DNA of 64,000 nucleotides, from assembly GCA_910575625.1 (NCBI GenBank), contig CAJTFD010000006.1, forward strand, positions 1-64,000, read 5' to 3'. Shown piece by piece: positions 33,811-42,655 of this stretch. The stretch comes from Clostridia bacterium (GTDB lineage: Bacteria; Bacillota; Clostridia; Lachnospirales; Lachnospiraceae). The notes under the pieces were generated by a model, which ran no database searches, was not told where the DNA came from, and worked only from the letters and a program-made list of their open reading frames with translations. Numbering within the stretch: position 1 is the first letter of the stretch; every line of letters begins with the position of its first letter. Made by a program: the position numbers and the translations under genes.

Positions 33811-35555
33811 ATCGCTGCCACCTCCTTTTCAGATAACTGAGAGAGGCAGATTTCTTTATAGACCGGGCAGCCCTCCAGGAGTTCCCGGTGCGTCCCTGCA
33901 CCCACCAGACGCCCCTCATCCAGGACCAGGATCTTATCCGCCTGTCTGATCGAAGCCGCCCGCTGGGACACCAGGAACACGGTCATCTCCCGGCCCGGCC
34001 CGGCGGACTGCTCCCGCAGGGCGCGGCGCAGGGCCGCATCGGTGGCATAGTCGAGGGCTGACGCGCTGTCGTCCAAGATCAAGATCTCAGGTTCCCGCAC
34101 CAAAGCCCGGGCAATGGTCAGCCGCTGCCGCTGCCCGCCGGAGAGGTTTTGGCCCCCCTGGGCGATCTGCGCCTCCAGTTTCCCCTCTTTTTTCTCCACA
34201 AAATCCCGTGCCTGGGCGGTGTCCAGGGCCCGGAGGATCTCCTCCTCCCCGGCATCCTCTTTTCCCCAGCGCATATTGTCGCGCAGCGTCCCCTGGAACA
34301 GGACGGCCCGCTGGGGGACCACCCCGATCTTCTTCCTGAGCTGCCGCAGCGGATACGCCTCCACCGGATGGCCGTCCACCTCCACCGTGCCCGAGGCCGC
34401 GTCGTAAAACCGGGGGATCAGGTTGACCAGCGTGGATTTCCCGCTGCCCGTCCCCCCGATGATCCCGATCACCTGGCCTTTCTCCGCCGTAAAGGAGATA
34501 TCCTCCAATGCCGGTGAACTGGAATGCGCATAGGTAAAGCTCACATTGCGAAAGACTACCCGGCTGCCCGCAGACTGCGTCCGGATCTCCTGCCCCGCCT
34601 CGTCCTTCAGGCTCGTATCGACCGCAAACACTTCATTGAGCCGCGCGCCGGAAGCCGTTGCCTTCGTCACCGCTACGATCAGGTTCGCCAACGCCAGCAG
34701 CGCCAGTAAGATCTGGGTCATATAGTTGACCAATGCCGTCACCTCGCCCTGGGTCAGCCGCCCCATATCCACCTGCCGGCCGCCCACCCACAGGATCGCC
34801 ACGATGGCCATGTTCATGATCACGTACGTGCCCGGATTCAACAATGCGGAGATCCGCCCCGCCGCCATCTGGATCCGGGTAAATTCCCGGTCCGCCCGGG
34901 TGAAATCCTCTATCTCCTCCTGCTGCCGGCCAAAGGCCCGTACCACCCGTGCCCCCACATGGTTCTCACGGGTCAGCCGCGAGATCAGATCCAGCATCTT
35001 CTGCACTTCCCTGTAGATGGGGACCGTCCAGCGCATGATCAGATAGATCACCAGGGAGATCAGCGGGACCGCGATCGAGAAGATCACCGCCGTGGACACG
35101 TCGATCGTAAAGGACATGACCAGCGCCCCCACCACGATAAACGGGGAGCGCAAGAACAGCCGCAGCACCAGATTGACCCCCGTCTGCGCCTGGTTCACAT
35201 CGCTGGTGATCCGTGTGATCAGCGTAGGTGTCCCGATCTCATCCAGTTCCCTATAAGACAGACTGCTGATATGGGCAAAAAGTTCCCTCCGAAGGGCCGT
35301 GCTGAATCCCATCGCCGCCTTCGCCGCAAAATACTGGGCTGTCAGGGAACATATCAGTCCCACCAGTCCCAACGCCACCATGACGAGCCCCATCTTCCAG
35401 ATGAACGGCCCATCCCCTTCCCGGATGCCCGCGTCGATGATCTGGGCCGTGACCAGCGGGACGATCAGCTCAAAGCTGGCCTCCAACATTTTAAATAAGG
35501 GGGCCAGTATGGTCTCCCGCACATAGCCCCTTAAGTACCGCAATAATCTTCTCAT
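33807..35555 (-). CDS. ABC exporter half-transporter A (degenerate Walker B)
   Basis: 582 residues with six membrane spans and an ATPase with Walker A GGTGSGKST, signature LSGGQ and Walker B ILILDDSASALD, where the catalytic Glu is Asp. The lesions are complementary to those of the partner: the site made of this Walker A/B and the partner's ISQGQ is degenerate, and the other site is fully consensus. It starts 2 nt after malQ, so all three are probably on one transcript. Confidence 0.9.
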   Translation of the reverse strand: MRRLLRYLRGYVRETILAPLFKMLEASFELIVPLVTAQIIDAGIREGDGPFIWKMGLVMVALGLVGLICSLTAQYFAAKAAMGFSTALRRELFAHISSLSYRELDEIGTPTLITRITSDVNQAQTGVNLVLRLFLRSPFIVVGALVMSFTIDVSTAVIFSIAVPLISLVIYLIMRWTVPIYREVQKMLDLISRLTRENHVGARVVRAFGRQQEEIEDFTRADREFTRIQMAAGRISALLNPGTYVIMNMAIVAILWVGGRQVDMGRLTQGEVTALVNYMTQILLALLALANLIVAVTKATASGARLNEVFAVDTSLKDEAGQEIRTQSAGSRVVFRNVSFTYAHSSSPALEDISFTAEKGQVIGIIGGTGSGKSTLVNLIPRFYDAASGTVEVDGHPVEAYPLRQLRKKIGVVPQRAVLFQGTLRDNMRWGKEDAGEEEILRALDTAQARDFVEKKEGKLEAQIAQGGQNLSGGQRQRLTIARALVREPEILILDDSASALDYATDAALRRALREQSAGPGREMTVFLVSQRAASIRQADKILVLDEGRLVGAGTHRELLEGCPVYKEICLSQLSEKEVAAI

Positions 35556-35557
35556 GA

Positions 35558-37036
35558 CTATCTCCGATAGATCCGGACCAAAAGCCGCATCTTCTCCACA
35601 ACCTCATGGCTGATCTGTCCTTTTTTCAGCCGCCATTTCCAGTTATCCCCCAAAGTGGATGGTATGTTGATCCGCGCCTCACTGCCCAGGCACAGGTAGT
35701 CCTGTATGGGCACAATGGCCAGGTCCGCCACACTGGACAGGGCCAGGCGGATCATATCCCAGATGGATTCTTCCAGATCATGGTCCTCGTTGTTCATGTA
35801 CTGGCGGGCCTGCCACAGATCGTGTTCATTTGCCGTCTCGTACCATCCCCGCACCGTGTCATTGTCGTGGGTCCCCGTGTAGATCACGCAGTTGCGCTCG
35901 ATGTTGTGGGGCAGGTACGAACTGTTCTCCGAGCTGTCAAAAGCAAACTGTAAGATCTTCATCCCGGGCAGCCCTGTATCCCGGAGGAGCTGCCGCACGC
36001 TGTCCGAGATCATCCCCAGATCCTCCGCGATCAGCGGCACATCCCCCAGTTTTTCCCGGATCACATGGAACAGCTCGATCCCCGGTCCTTTCTCCCAGTG
36101 ACCATATTTGGCCGTCTCATCCCCGTAGGGGATCGAATAATATTCATCAAATCCCCGGAAATGATCGATCCGCACCATATCATACAGCGACAGGCTGTAG
36201 GAGAGCCGCTGGAGCCACCAGCGATACTCCGTCGTGCGGTGGTACTCCCAGCTATAGAGGGGATTCCCCCAGAGCTGTCCATCCGCTGAAAAACCATCCG
36301 GCGGACAGCCCGCCACCGCCACCGGCTCATTTTTCTCGTCAAACTGGAACAAAAGCGGATTTGCCCAGGTATCCGCACTGTCAAAAGCCACGTAGATCGG
36401 CAGGTCGCCGATGATCTTCACGCCATTTTGATTGGCATAATTCTTCAGCCAATGCCACTGCTTGTGGAACAGATACTGGCGGAAACGGTAAAACGAGATC
36501 GTATCCTCCAGCCTCTCCCTGTTCTCCTGCAGGGCCCCCGGATGACGGTTTCTGAGTTCCTCGGGCCACTGGCTCCACTGCTCTCCGTCCTGCTCCTCCT
36601 TTATGGCCATGTAGAGGCAGTAATCCTCCAGCCAGAAACCATTTTCCCGGACAAAGACCCCGTACTCCCCGTCCTGTCCCAGGTCATACCGCTCGAAAGC
36701 CAGCCGCAGGACTTTTTCACGAGATTTTTTGACTTTCACATAGTCCACATACTCTTGTGTATCTCCCCAGTCCATGGCGGATACCTCCTCCTCCGTCAGG
36801 AGGCCGTCCCGGATCAGCACTTCCAGGTCGATGTAATTGGGATTCCCCGCAAACGTGGAATAAGATTGATAGGGCGAGTCCCCGTAGGTCGTGGGGCCCA
36901 GGGGCAGGATCTGCCAATATTTCTGCCCCGCGGAGATCAGAAAATCCACAAATTCATAAGCTTCTTTTGAAAAACATCCAATCCCATACTTGGACGGCAG
37001 ACTGGATATGGGCATGAGTACACCACTTGCACGCAT
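35558..37036 (-). CDS. malQ: 4-alpha-glucanotransferase (amylomaltase)
   Basis: Glycoside hydrolase family 77, about 492 residues: RASGVLMPISSLPSKYGIGC at the start, DLPIYVAFDSADTWANP, then VRIDHFRGFDEYYSIP (nucleophile Asp), LIAEDLGMIS (acid/base Glu) and GTHDNDTVRGWY. Transfers glucan segments in maltodextrin and glycogen use. Start: ATG 37036 with AAAGGGGG 9 nt upstream; the in-frame ATGs further up lack ribosome sites. Confidence 0.94.
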   Translation of the reverse strand: MRASGVLMPISSLPSKYGIGCFSKEAYEFVDFLISAGQKYWQILPLGPTTYGDSPYQSYSTFAGNPNYIDLEVLIRDGLLTEEEVSAMDWGDTQEYVDYVKVKKSREKVLRLAFERYDLGQDGEYGVFVRENGFWLEDYCLYMAIKEEQDGEQWSQWPEELRNRHPGALQENRERLEDTISFYRFRQYLFHKQWHWLKNYANQNGVKIIGDLPIYVAFDSADTWANPLLFQFDEKNEPVAVAGCPPDGFSADGQLWGNPLYSWEYHRTTEYRWWLQRLSYSLSLYDMVRIDHFRGFDEYYSIPYGDETAKYGHWEKGPGIELFHVIREKLGDVPLIAEDLGMISDSVRQLLRDTGLPGMKILQFAFDSSENSSYLPHNIERNCVIYTGTHDNDTVRGWYETANEHDLWQARQYMNNEDHDLEESIWDMIRLALSSVADLAIVPIQDYLCLGSEARINIPSTLGDNWKWRLKKGQISHEVVEKMRLLVRIYRR

Positions 37037-37092
37037 AACGATTTCCCCCTTTGATAAACATTCGCTATGCGCATATTTTAACATTTTTTCTC

Positions 37093-37236
37093 TCAAATGT
37101 ACATCTCTATTTGAGCCGGGGGTTTTTGGATCAGCTCCCCATTGTCCTCGACCTTCTCCTCGGCACAGCCGCCGAGCAGGATGGCCATGGAGAAAAGCCC
37201 CAGGATGAGCAGAGTTTTTTTTAATCTGTTTTGCAT
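37093..37236 (-). CDS. Small lipoprotein, 47 aa
   Basis: MQNRLKKTLLILGLFSMAIL then LGGC: a basic n-region, a hydrophobic core and a lipobox with the lipidated Cys24, followed by AEEKVEDNGELIQKPP. GAGGAGGT lies 6 nt before the ATG. The mature peptide would be only 24 residues and its function is unknown. The gene is 57 nt upstream of malQ. The remaining gap to 37410 holds only promoter-length DNA of the divergent genes. Confidence 0.7.
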   Translation of the reverse strand: MQNRLKKTLLILGLFSMAILLGGCAEEKVEDNGELIQKPPAQIEMYI

Positions 37237-37410
37237 GCGGGCACCTCCTCGCTGTTGATTTTTGTGTAGTATGGACCGCTGCTGGGAAAAATATGTATAT
37301 CGCGGTCTTGCTTTATTTGCATTTCTTGCGGCGATGCTGTAAAATATTTTCTATGAACGAAATCTGGGCGGAATGCGCAAAATAAAAAAACCTGGAGGGG
37401 GAGTGGATCT

Positions 37411-39117
37411 ATGGCCAGGACGATCGGCATCGGACAGCAGGATTTTGGAAAAATACGTGAAAAAAATAATCTTTATATTGATAAGACACATTTTATCGAA
37501 GAGTGGTGGGGATCGGATGATGAGGTGACCCTTATCACACGCCCAAGAAGATTCGGCAAGACCTTAAATATAAGCATGTTAGAGCATTTCTTCTCTGTCA
37601 GATACGCCGGGAGACGAGATCTCTTTGACGGCCTGTATATCTGGGAACAACAAAAGTACAGGGATCTGCAGGGGAGTTATCCAGTGATCACAATCAGCTT
37701 TGCAGATGTAAAAGAGTCGTCTTTTTTGCAGACGCGAAAGAAGATCTGTCAGACGATCAAGAACATTTATGCCCAAAATGATTTCCTCCTGGAGGGCGAT
37801 CTGTTAAATGCTGACGAAAAGAGATCTTTTCAGAATATATCTGTGGATATGGAAGATTACGAGGTTTCTTATTCATTGAAGATGCTGTCAGGCTATCTCT
37901 CCCGTTACTGCCAAAAGAAAGTGATCATCTTATTGGACGGATACGATACCCCCCTGCAGGAGGCCTGCGTCAACGGCTATTGGGATCAGCTGACCCCTTT
38001 TATCCGCAGCCTGTTCAACACCACATTTAAGACAAATCCTTATATGGAACGCGCGGTCATGACCGGGATCACGCGGATAAGCAAGGAATCCATATTTTCG
38101 GATCTGAACAACCTGCAAGTCGTCACAACGACATCCGAAAAATATGCGAATGCGTTCGGTTTTACAGAAGAGGAGGTATCTGCCACACTGGAAGAATTCG
38201 GACTGTCTGACAGGATGCAGGAAGTGAGACAGTGGTATGACGGTTTCACATTTGGCAAGCGGACGGATATCTACAATCCATGGTCGATCGTAAATTTCCT
38301 GGATAAGAAAAAAGTCGGGGCCTATTGGGCAAACACCAGCTCCAATCATCTGATCGGGAAACTTCTCCGGGAAGGGAATAGGGAGGTCAAGAAAGCGTTC
38401 GAAGATCTTCTGGCCGGGAAACACCTGATCACCCCCCTGGATGAACAGATCATCTATGAACAATTGGATACCGATGAATGGGCCGTCTGGAGCCTCCTTC
38501 TTGCCAGTGGATACCTAAAAACCGTCCGTTATGAAACGTACGAGGAGATCGGGGATGACCTCCGCGAGGCCGATTATGAATTGGATCTGACAAATCTCGA
38601 AGTAAAGCGCATGTTCAGCAAAATGATCAAAGGGTGGTTTTCTGAAAAACAAGCCGACTACAACGATTTTATCCGGGCACTGCTGTTAAATGACTTAAAA
38701 GCTATGAATATTTACATGAACCGGGTAAGTTCTGAAATATCCAGCTCTTTTGATACCGGAAAGAAACCATCGAAAAAGGAACCCGAACGTTTTTACCATG
38801 GATTTGTCCTCGGGCTTATGATAGAGCTGACAGACCGCTATGTGATCACCTCCAACAGGGAGAGCGGATTTGGACGATACGATGTGATGCTGGAACCCCG
38901 GGATAAAACAGGCAACGCCATGATCATTGAATTTAAAGTACAAGATGAAGAGGATGAAAAAGAACTTTCTGATACGGTAAAGGCTGCTCTGGCACAGATA
39001 GATGAAAAAAAATATGCCGCAGGACTTATCGCAAAAGGCATTCCCAGTGATAAGATACAAAAATATGGATTTGCATTTTGCGGAAATAGAGTGTTAATCG
39101 GCAGGGATGATCGGTAA
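37411..39117 (+). CDS. AAA-ATPase-like / PD-(D/E)XK nuclease-superfamily protein
   Basis: 568 residues. The N-terminal AAA-ATPase_like domain (about 1-290) has YIDKTHFIEEWW, the family-type Walker A RPRRFGKT and IILLDGYDTPLQEACVNGYW. The last is normally LLDEYDTPL, so the Walker B Glu is Gly here. The C-terminal PDDEXK_9 domain (about 455-560) has GRYDVMLEPRD and MIIEFKV (D...E-x-K). This large family is expanded in gut anaerobes and has no settled function. GGAGGGGG precedes the ATG. Its presumed terminator appears to be split by the downstream insertion (39116-39829). Confidence 0.88.
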   Translation: MARTIGIGQQDFGKIREKNNLYIDKTHFIEEWWGSDDEVTLITRPRRFGKTLNISMLEHFFSVRYAGRRDLFDGLYIWEQQKYRDLQGSYPVITISFADVKESSFLQTRKKICQTIKNIYAQNDFLLEGDLLNADEKRSFQNISVDMEDYEVSYSLKMLSGYLSRYCQKKVIILLDGYDTPLQEACVNGYWDQLTPFIRSLFNTTFKTNPYMERAVMTGITRISKESIFSDLNNLQVVTTTSEKYANAFGFTEEEVSATLEEFGLSDRMQEVRQWYDGFTFGKRTDIYNPWSIVNFLDKKKVGAYWANTSSNHLIGKLLREGNREVKKAFEDLLAGKHLITPLDEQIIYEQLDTDEWAVWSLLLASGYLKTVRYETYEEIGDDLREADYELDLTNLEVKRMFSKMIKGWFSEKQADYNDFIRALLLNDLKAMNIYMNRVSSEISSSFDTGKKPSKKEPERFYHGFVLGLMIELTDRYVITSNRESGFGRYDVMLEPRDKTGNAMIIEFKVQDEEDEKELSDTVKAALAQIDEKKYAAGLIAKGIPSDKIQKYGFAFCGNRVLIGRDDR

Positions 39118-39127
39118 GAGCAGATAC
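39116..39127 (+). repeat. 12-bp direct repeat, left copy
   Basis: AAGAGCAGATAC directly overlapping the stop codon region of the preceding gene; the identical sequence recurs at 39818-39829. The pair brackets the type III toxin module (702-bp period) and looks like a target-site or recombination duplication. Confidence 0.6.
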
Positions 39128-39216
39128 TCAGATACATCCGCTGATCATCCCCTTAAAGCATTTTTCTTGAATTTCTGTAAAAAGCAGTGAGTCCTACCAT
39201 AAGTGGAAACTATCGG

Positions 39217-39241
39217 GGCTGCGTGCATACGCAGCCTTTTT
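39217..39241 (+). terminator. Intrinsic terminator upstream of the toxN-like gene
   Basis: Perfect stem GGCTGCGT/ACGCAGCC with a 4-nt loop and TTTTT. In type III systems a terminator of this kind separates the antitoxin RNA repeats from toxN and sets their ratio. Upstream DNA (39128-39216) should hold the toxI repeats; I see no clear 30-40-nt tandem repeat there, only two AAAGCA copies 26 nt apart, so the antitoxin may be reduced or very divergent. Confidence 0.8.
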
Positions 39242-39264
39242 CAAAAAATACCCAGGAGAGTGAT

Positions 39265-39809
39265 ATGAAACAAGATCGTTTAAATCCATATCTGATCGAC
39301 ATCAAATACATCAGAGACTTAGCAAAATAGATGACCATATTATGTCTGTATATCCTCAGATTTCAAAAGAAAAACGCCCATTCGTGGGCATCATCATCTG
39401 CGGTGGAAACCAAAAATATTGTGTACCTCTCAGTTCACCAAAGCCTAAACACTTTACGATGAAAAATGACATCGATTTTACTAAAATATACGACAAAGAT
39501 AAACTGATCGGTGTACTAAATTTTAACAACATGATTCCCGTCCATGAACATTTTATCAGACCGTTAAATCTCAAACCCTCCCCCTCTGACAATACCAAAA
39601 CCATACATTATAAAAAAATGTGCGCAAAACAACTCACTTTCTGCCAGCAAAATCAAGGATCGATCGTCCATAAGGCAAATAAACTCTATGAGATGATAAC
39701 TTCTGGGAAAACAAACGGTTTGCTGAAACGTAGATGTTGTGATTTCTCCAAATTAGAATCTGTTCTTATTTTGTTCCCACAATTTTATAGAAAATTAAGA
39801 CGCGCCTAG
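39265..39809 (+). pseudogene. Type III toxin ToxN/AbiQ-family endoribonuclease, frameshifted
   Basis: Starts at ATG 39265 with AGGAGAG upstream: 21 codons, then TAG at 39328. Adding one base in the AAAA run at 39324-39327 joins them to the following frame, giving a ~181-residue protein with KRPFVGIIICGGNQKYCVPL, then SSPKPKH, DFTKIYDKDKLIGVLNFNNM, IPVHEHF and KQLTFCQQNQGSIVHKANKL: the full ToxN/AbiQ signature at normal length. ToxN is an endoribonuclease held inactive by a repeat RNA and gives phage abortive infection. Either a true pseudogene or a sequencing error in a homopolymer. Confidence 0.8.
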
Positions 39810-39816
39810 ACTCAGA

Positions 39817-39848
39817 AAAGAGCAGATACCTGAAAGTACCTGCTCTTT
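39817..39848. terminator. Bidirectional terminator shared by toxN region and surface protein gene
   Basis: AAAGAGCAG pairs with CTGCTCTTT around a short loop. It lies between two convergent genes. Its left arm contains the right copy of the 12-bp direct repeat, so it was probably the original terminator of the AAA/PD-(D/E)XK gene. Confidence 0.75.
39818..39829 (+). repeat. 12-bp direct repeat, right copy
   Basis: AAGAGCAGATAC, identical to 39116-39127. Confidence 0.6.
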
Positions 39849-39857
39849 GATATATCG

Positions 39858-41447
39858 CTATGATCTGTTCTGTTTCTTGCGGAATATCACCAGTCCGCTC
39901 CCTGCCGCTGCCATCATCAGCAGCATCAATGCTCCGATCGGTGTGTTGTCCTCGGTAGAAGCGTTCCGGGCGTTGGAGCTTATATTGCTCCTTGCCGCTG
40001 TGGATGTGACCCCAGACCGGTTATAATATGATGATGTAGGTCTGGGTGTCGTCGTTGTCAGAGCTGTGTTCCTGATGTAGAAATTCACACTCTTTGTAGC
40101 CAGTGATGCATTGTCTGTCTTCCACTTCCGTCCCCCATAAACTTCTCTCTGATAATTTACCTGCAAAGTATACGGCACGGAAGTTGTCAGGTTGGTACTC
40201 AATACAAAAGAACCTTTGAACCGGTACTCACCTGATATATAAGCATTCCCGGACGAACTGCCCCGGGTAACCTCTCTATTTCTTTTCGCCCAAGTTCCGC
40301 TTGCCCCTGTAGCTCCTCCATTCGTTGCCATAACGCTCCAACTGACGGGCACATATCTGGTAGCCCCAGCGACCGGATCTGTTTCTTGAGCTGTATCCGG
40401 GCCATATCCATCCCCTGTAGCGTAAAACTGCAGGGATGCCCCCGAACGGTACGTAGCTCCTTCATTGATCCAATAAAGCCCATTCTGTGTCGGATCCGCC
40501 TCCTGATCAGGGATTGGATCATCAGAGCCACCATTTACATAAAAATCCTTCGTCTTAGATACTACAGCTCCCTCACCTGTAGCTTTCTTCCAATCTTTCC
40601 CATTGTAGATCTCTTTCTGATAATCTACTTTCAAAGTATAGCTCTTCGTTTCACTGGTCTGCACCTCAAAAGCGGCTTTATAACAATATATTCCGTTTTC
40701 CGAAACTCCATCATTTTTATCCCATGTCCTACTCAGATCCGCAACACTCCATTGATATGGTCTATATCTAGTCGCGCCGTTTATTGGAGCTATTGTCTGC
40801 GGTTCATTCGGCCCAAGCCCCGCTCCTATCGCATAAAATTCAACCGTGTCCCCAGACTCATACCTAGGTTTGATCCCAAAAATCCCATTTTTTTCCTTTT
40901 TCGCCTGCTGACTTGAAACAGTTGGCGTATCCGTCGCCGATACAGTCGGTGTTGGCGTGTTCGTCGCCGACACAGTCGGTGTTGGTGTATTTGTCGCTGA
41001 TACAGTCGGTGTTGGTGTATTTGTCGCCGATACAGTCGGTGTTGGTGTGTCCGTCGCCGACACAGTCGGTATTGGTGTGTCCGTTGCTGATACAGTTGGT
41101 GTTGATGTAGCTGTCGGTGTCGGACTCGCATCTCCTTGCGAAACATTCCCACTCACAGAATCATCCGATACACCAGCCCTCGGCAGATCTTCATCATCTT
41201 CTTCTGCTATCTTACCCTTTGCCGATGATATACTATTACCGCTCGCCTGTTTTTTCGCCTTCTTTTTCTCCGAACTTTTATCTTTTACCGAATCCGCACT
41301 CTCACTCTTTTTCTCTTTTGCCTCCGTTTGGCTTGTTTCCTTGCTGTCCCCCGAAGAAGCCAACGCCAACGATGCCGAAGGCCCCGACAACATCATGGAA
41401 CCCGCCAGGACCAGCGCAAGTAATTTCGCCGCACGTTTATTTAACAT
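39858..41447 (-). CDS. Secreted surface protein with Thr/Pro repeats and two tandem modules
   Basis: 529 residues. Signal peptide 1-30 (LLALVLAGSMMLSGPSASLA), a charged Lys/Ser/Glu stretch (30-75), a 10-residue repeat region VSAT[DN]TPTPT (about 110-180), then two homologous ~110-residue modules (about 185-305 and 320-440; shared GATRY-x-P-x-x-WSV and YTL-x-V-x-YQ-[KR]-E-[IV]-Y-x-G-[KR]-x-W). The C-terminal TPIGALMLLMMAAAGSGLVI with a KK-rich tail resembles an atypical cell-wall anchor. Ligand unknown; likely displayed at the cell surface. Confidence 0.78.
   Translation of the reverse strand: MLNKRAAKLLALVLAGSMMLSGPSASLALASSGDSKETSQTEAKEKKSESADSVKDKSSEKKKAKKQASGNSISSAKGKIAEEDDEDLPRAGVSDDSVSGNVSQGDASPTPTATSTPTVSATDTPIPTVSATDTPTPTVSATNTPTPTVSATNTPTPTVSATNTPTPTVSATDTPTVSSQQAKKEKNGIFGIKPRYESGDTVEFYAIGAGLGPNEPQTIAPINGATRYRPYQWSVADLSRTWDKNDGVSENGIYCYKAAFEVQTSETKSYTLKVDYQKEIYNGKDWKKATGEGAVVSKTKDFYVNGGSDDPIPDQEADPTQNGLYWINEGATYRSGASLQFYATGDGYGPDTAQETDPVAGATRYVPVSWSVMATNGGATGASGTWAKRNREVTRGSSSGNAYISGEYRFKGSFVLSTNLTTSVPYTLQVNYQREVYGGRKWKTDNASLATKSVNFYIRNTALTTTTPRPTSSYYNRSGVTSTAARSNISSNARNASTEDNTPIGALMLLMMAAAGSGLVIFRKKQNRS
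40922..41110 (-). repeat. 30-bp tandem coding repeat, about six units
   Basis: Units of 30 nt encode VSAT[DN]TP[TI]PT in the surface protein. Units differ mainly at silent or Asp/Asn positions, as expected for a repeat that changes copy number by slippage. Confidence 0.8.
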
Positions 41448-41502
41448 GTCCGATTCCCTTCTTTCTATATGTATTGACTACTCCAAAACTGTATATATTG
41501 TA

Positions 41503-42429
41503 TTATACTAATTTTTCCCTGATAAAACAATAGCAGTTTCTATAAATTTTCTCTTTTTCATACTCATTTAATAATTCATGCCGCAGCCCCGGATAGACCC
41601 TGCCCCTGACCCGGCGGTATCCCTGCATGCGCAGATGGTCCAGGGCCTGTTTGAACTTCCGCACGTTCCCCATACACGGGTCATCCCCGCCGCTGATGAA
41701 GAGGATCGGCAAGTCAGGATTCCTGCACGCCCAGCCCTTATCTGCGTACGTCCGGCCCATCAGATCCAGCAACGCCTGATACCCGTCCGCGGTAAAGGGA
41801 AAACCGCACAGATCAGAATCCTCATACTCCCTGACCACAGCCTCATCGGAACAGATCCACGCATAGGTACTCCCCTCCTTGGCAAACCTGGACACATAGG
41901 CCCCAAAGGACAGGGTCTGCATCAACCGGCTGGGATGCCGCTGCCCGCAGATCTTCCCCTCCGCCCAGGCGAGCAGCTTGCCCGATCCACAGAACAGATT
42001 CCTGCTGGGCGAGCCGCACAGGATCACCGCGTCGGGCAGATGATCGTATTTTTTCAGATACGTGCGCACCACCATGCTCCCCATGCTGTGCCCCAGGATC
42101 GCCAAAGGCAGTTTTTTCCCATATTTCTTCCGCAGGCAGGCTGTCACCAGACGGGCATCCTGCACCAGCGCCTCGCTGCCGCCCCCGTACATATACCCCA
42201 GGTCCTCCGCCTTCTGCACGCTCTGCCCATGCCCCCTGTGGTCGTGGATCATACAGACGATCCCCCGCTCGGCCATATATTCCATAAAAGGCAGATAACG
42301 CTCCTTATATTCACACATCCCGTGGACGATCTGCAGCAGACACCAGGGTTCCCTCTTTGGGATCACTTCCAGGACAGAAAGGGGCAGGCCATCCACCCGA
42401 GATACGACCGTTGTCGTCTTTACCTCCAT
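41503..42429 (-). CDS. Alpha/beta hydrolase (lysophospholipase / monoacylglycerol lipase-like)
   Basis: 308 residues of the Hydrolase_4 family: VHGMCEYKERYLPFMEYMAE with HDHRGHG, the nucleophile elbow GHSMGSMV (Ser near 115), an acid in LFISGGDDPCMG and the catalytic His in YPGLRHELLNE. Cytosolic esterase or lipase, substrate unknown. Complete. The 55-nt gap to the surface protein gene upstream holds no obvious terminator. Confidence 0.88.
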   Translation of the reverse strand: MEVKTTTVVSRVDGLPLSVLEVIPKREPWCLLQIVHGMCEYKERYLPFMEYMAERGIVCMIHDHRGHGQSVQKAEDLGYMYGGGSEALVQDARLVTACLRKKYGKKLPLAILGHSMGSMVVRTYLKKYDHLPDAVILCGSPSRNLFCGSGKLLAWAEGKICGQRHPSRLMQTLSFGAYVSRFAKEGSTYAWICSDEAVVREYEDSDLCGFPFTADGYQALLDLMGRTYADKGWACRNPDLPILFISGGDDPCMGNVRKFKQALDHLRMQGYRRVRGRVYPGLRHELLNEYEKEKIYRNCYCFIREKLV

Positions 42430-42494
42430 TTCTCACAACTCCTCTCTTAAACCCAATTCTAACAAACGTTTCCGAAACTGCCTTTCCATATACA

Positions 42495-42600
42495 GAGTTT
42501 GGATAAAATATGCAAAATAAGGCGCGGATCAAAAACGGTCCAGAGCAACGTTTTTGTATATTTTGTCCAAACTCACAGCGATGAACAAACATCTCACAGT
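42495..42600. repeat. Interspersed repeat copy D with 23-bp inverted repeat
   Basis: Left arm 42495-42517 and right arm 42552-42574 (AAATATACAAAA region, GAGTTTGGA start) pair at 21 of 23 positions. The right flank, TCACAGCGATGAACAAACAT, matches copy B at 54469-54491 (TCACAGCAATGAACAGACGT). It lies directly upstream of the hydrolase gene. Confidence 0.6.
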
Positions 42601-42655
42601 TACCTAACCCTATTTTAAACCAGTCCCACGCCGATTGCAAATATTTTAAGATGAT

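Noticed and set aside
33807..35555. Asp in Walker B considered as an inactivating mutation
   Set aside because: Together with the partner's ISQGQ signature it is the normal asymmetry of heterodimeric ABC exporters.
40922..41110. Regular 30-bp repeat array considered as CRISPR
   Set aside because: Units are contiguous with no unique spacers and are in-frame coding repeats; no cas genes are in the window.
40957..41511. Plus-strand Val/Gly/Asp repeat frame opposite the second surface protein
   Set aside because: Same effect: a shadow of the 30-bp coding repeats on the minus strand.
42311..42640. Minus-strand frame across repeat D and the hydrolase 5' end
   Set aside because: It lies over an inverted repeat and overlaps the start of a real gene in another frame.
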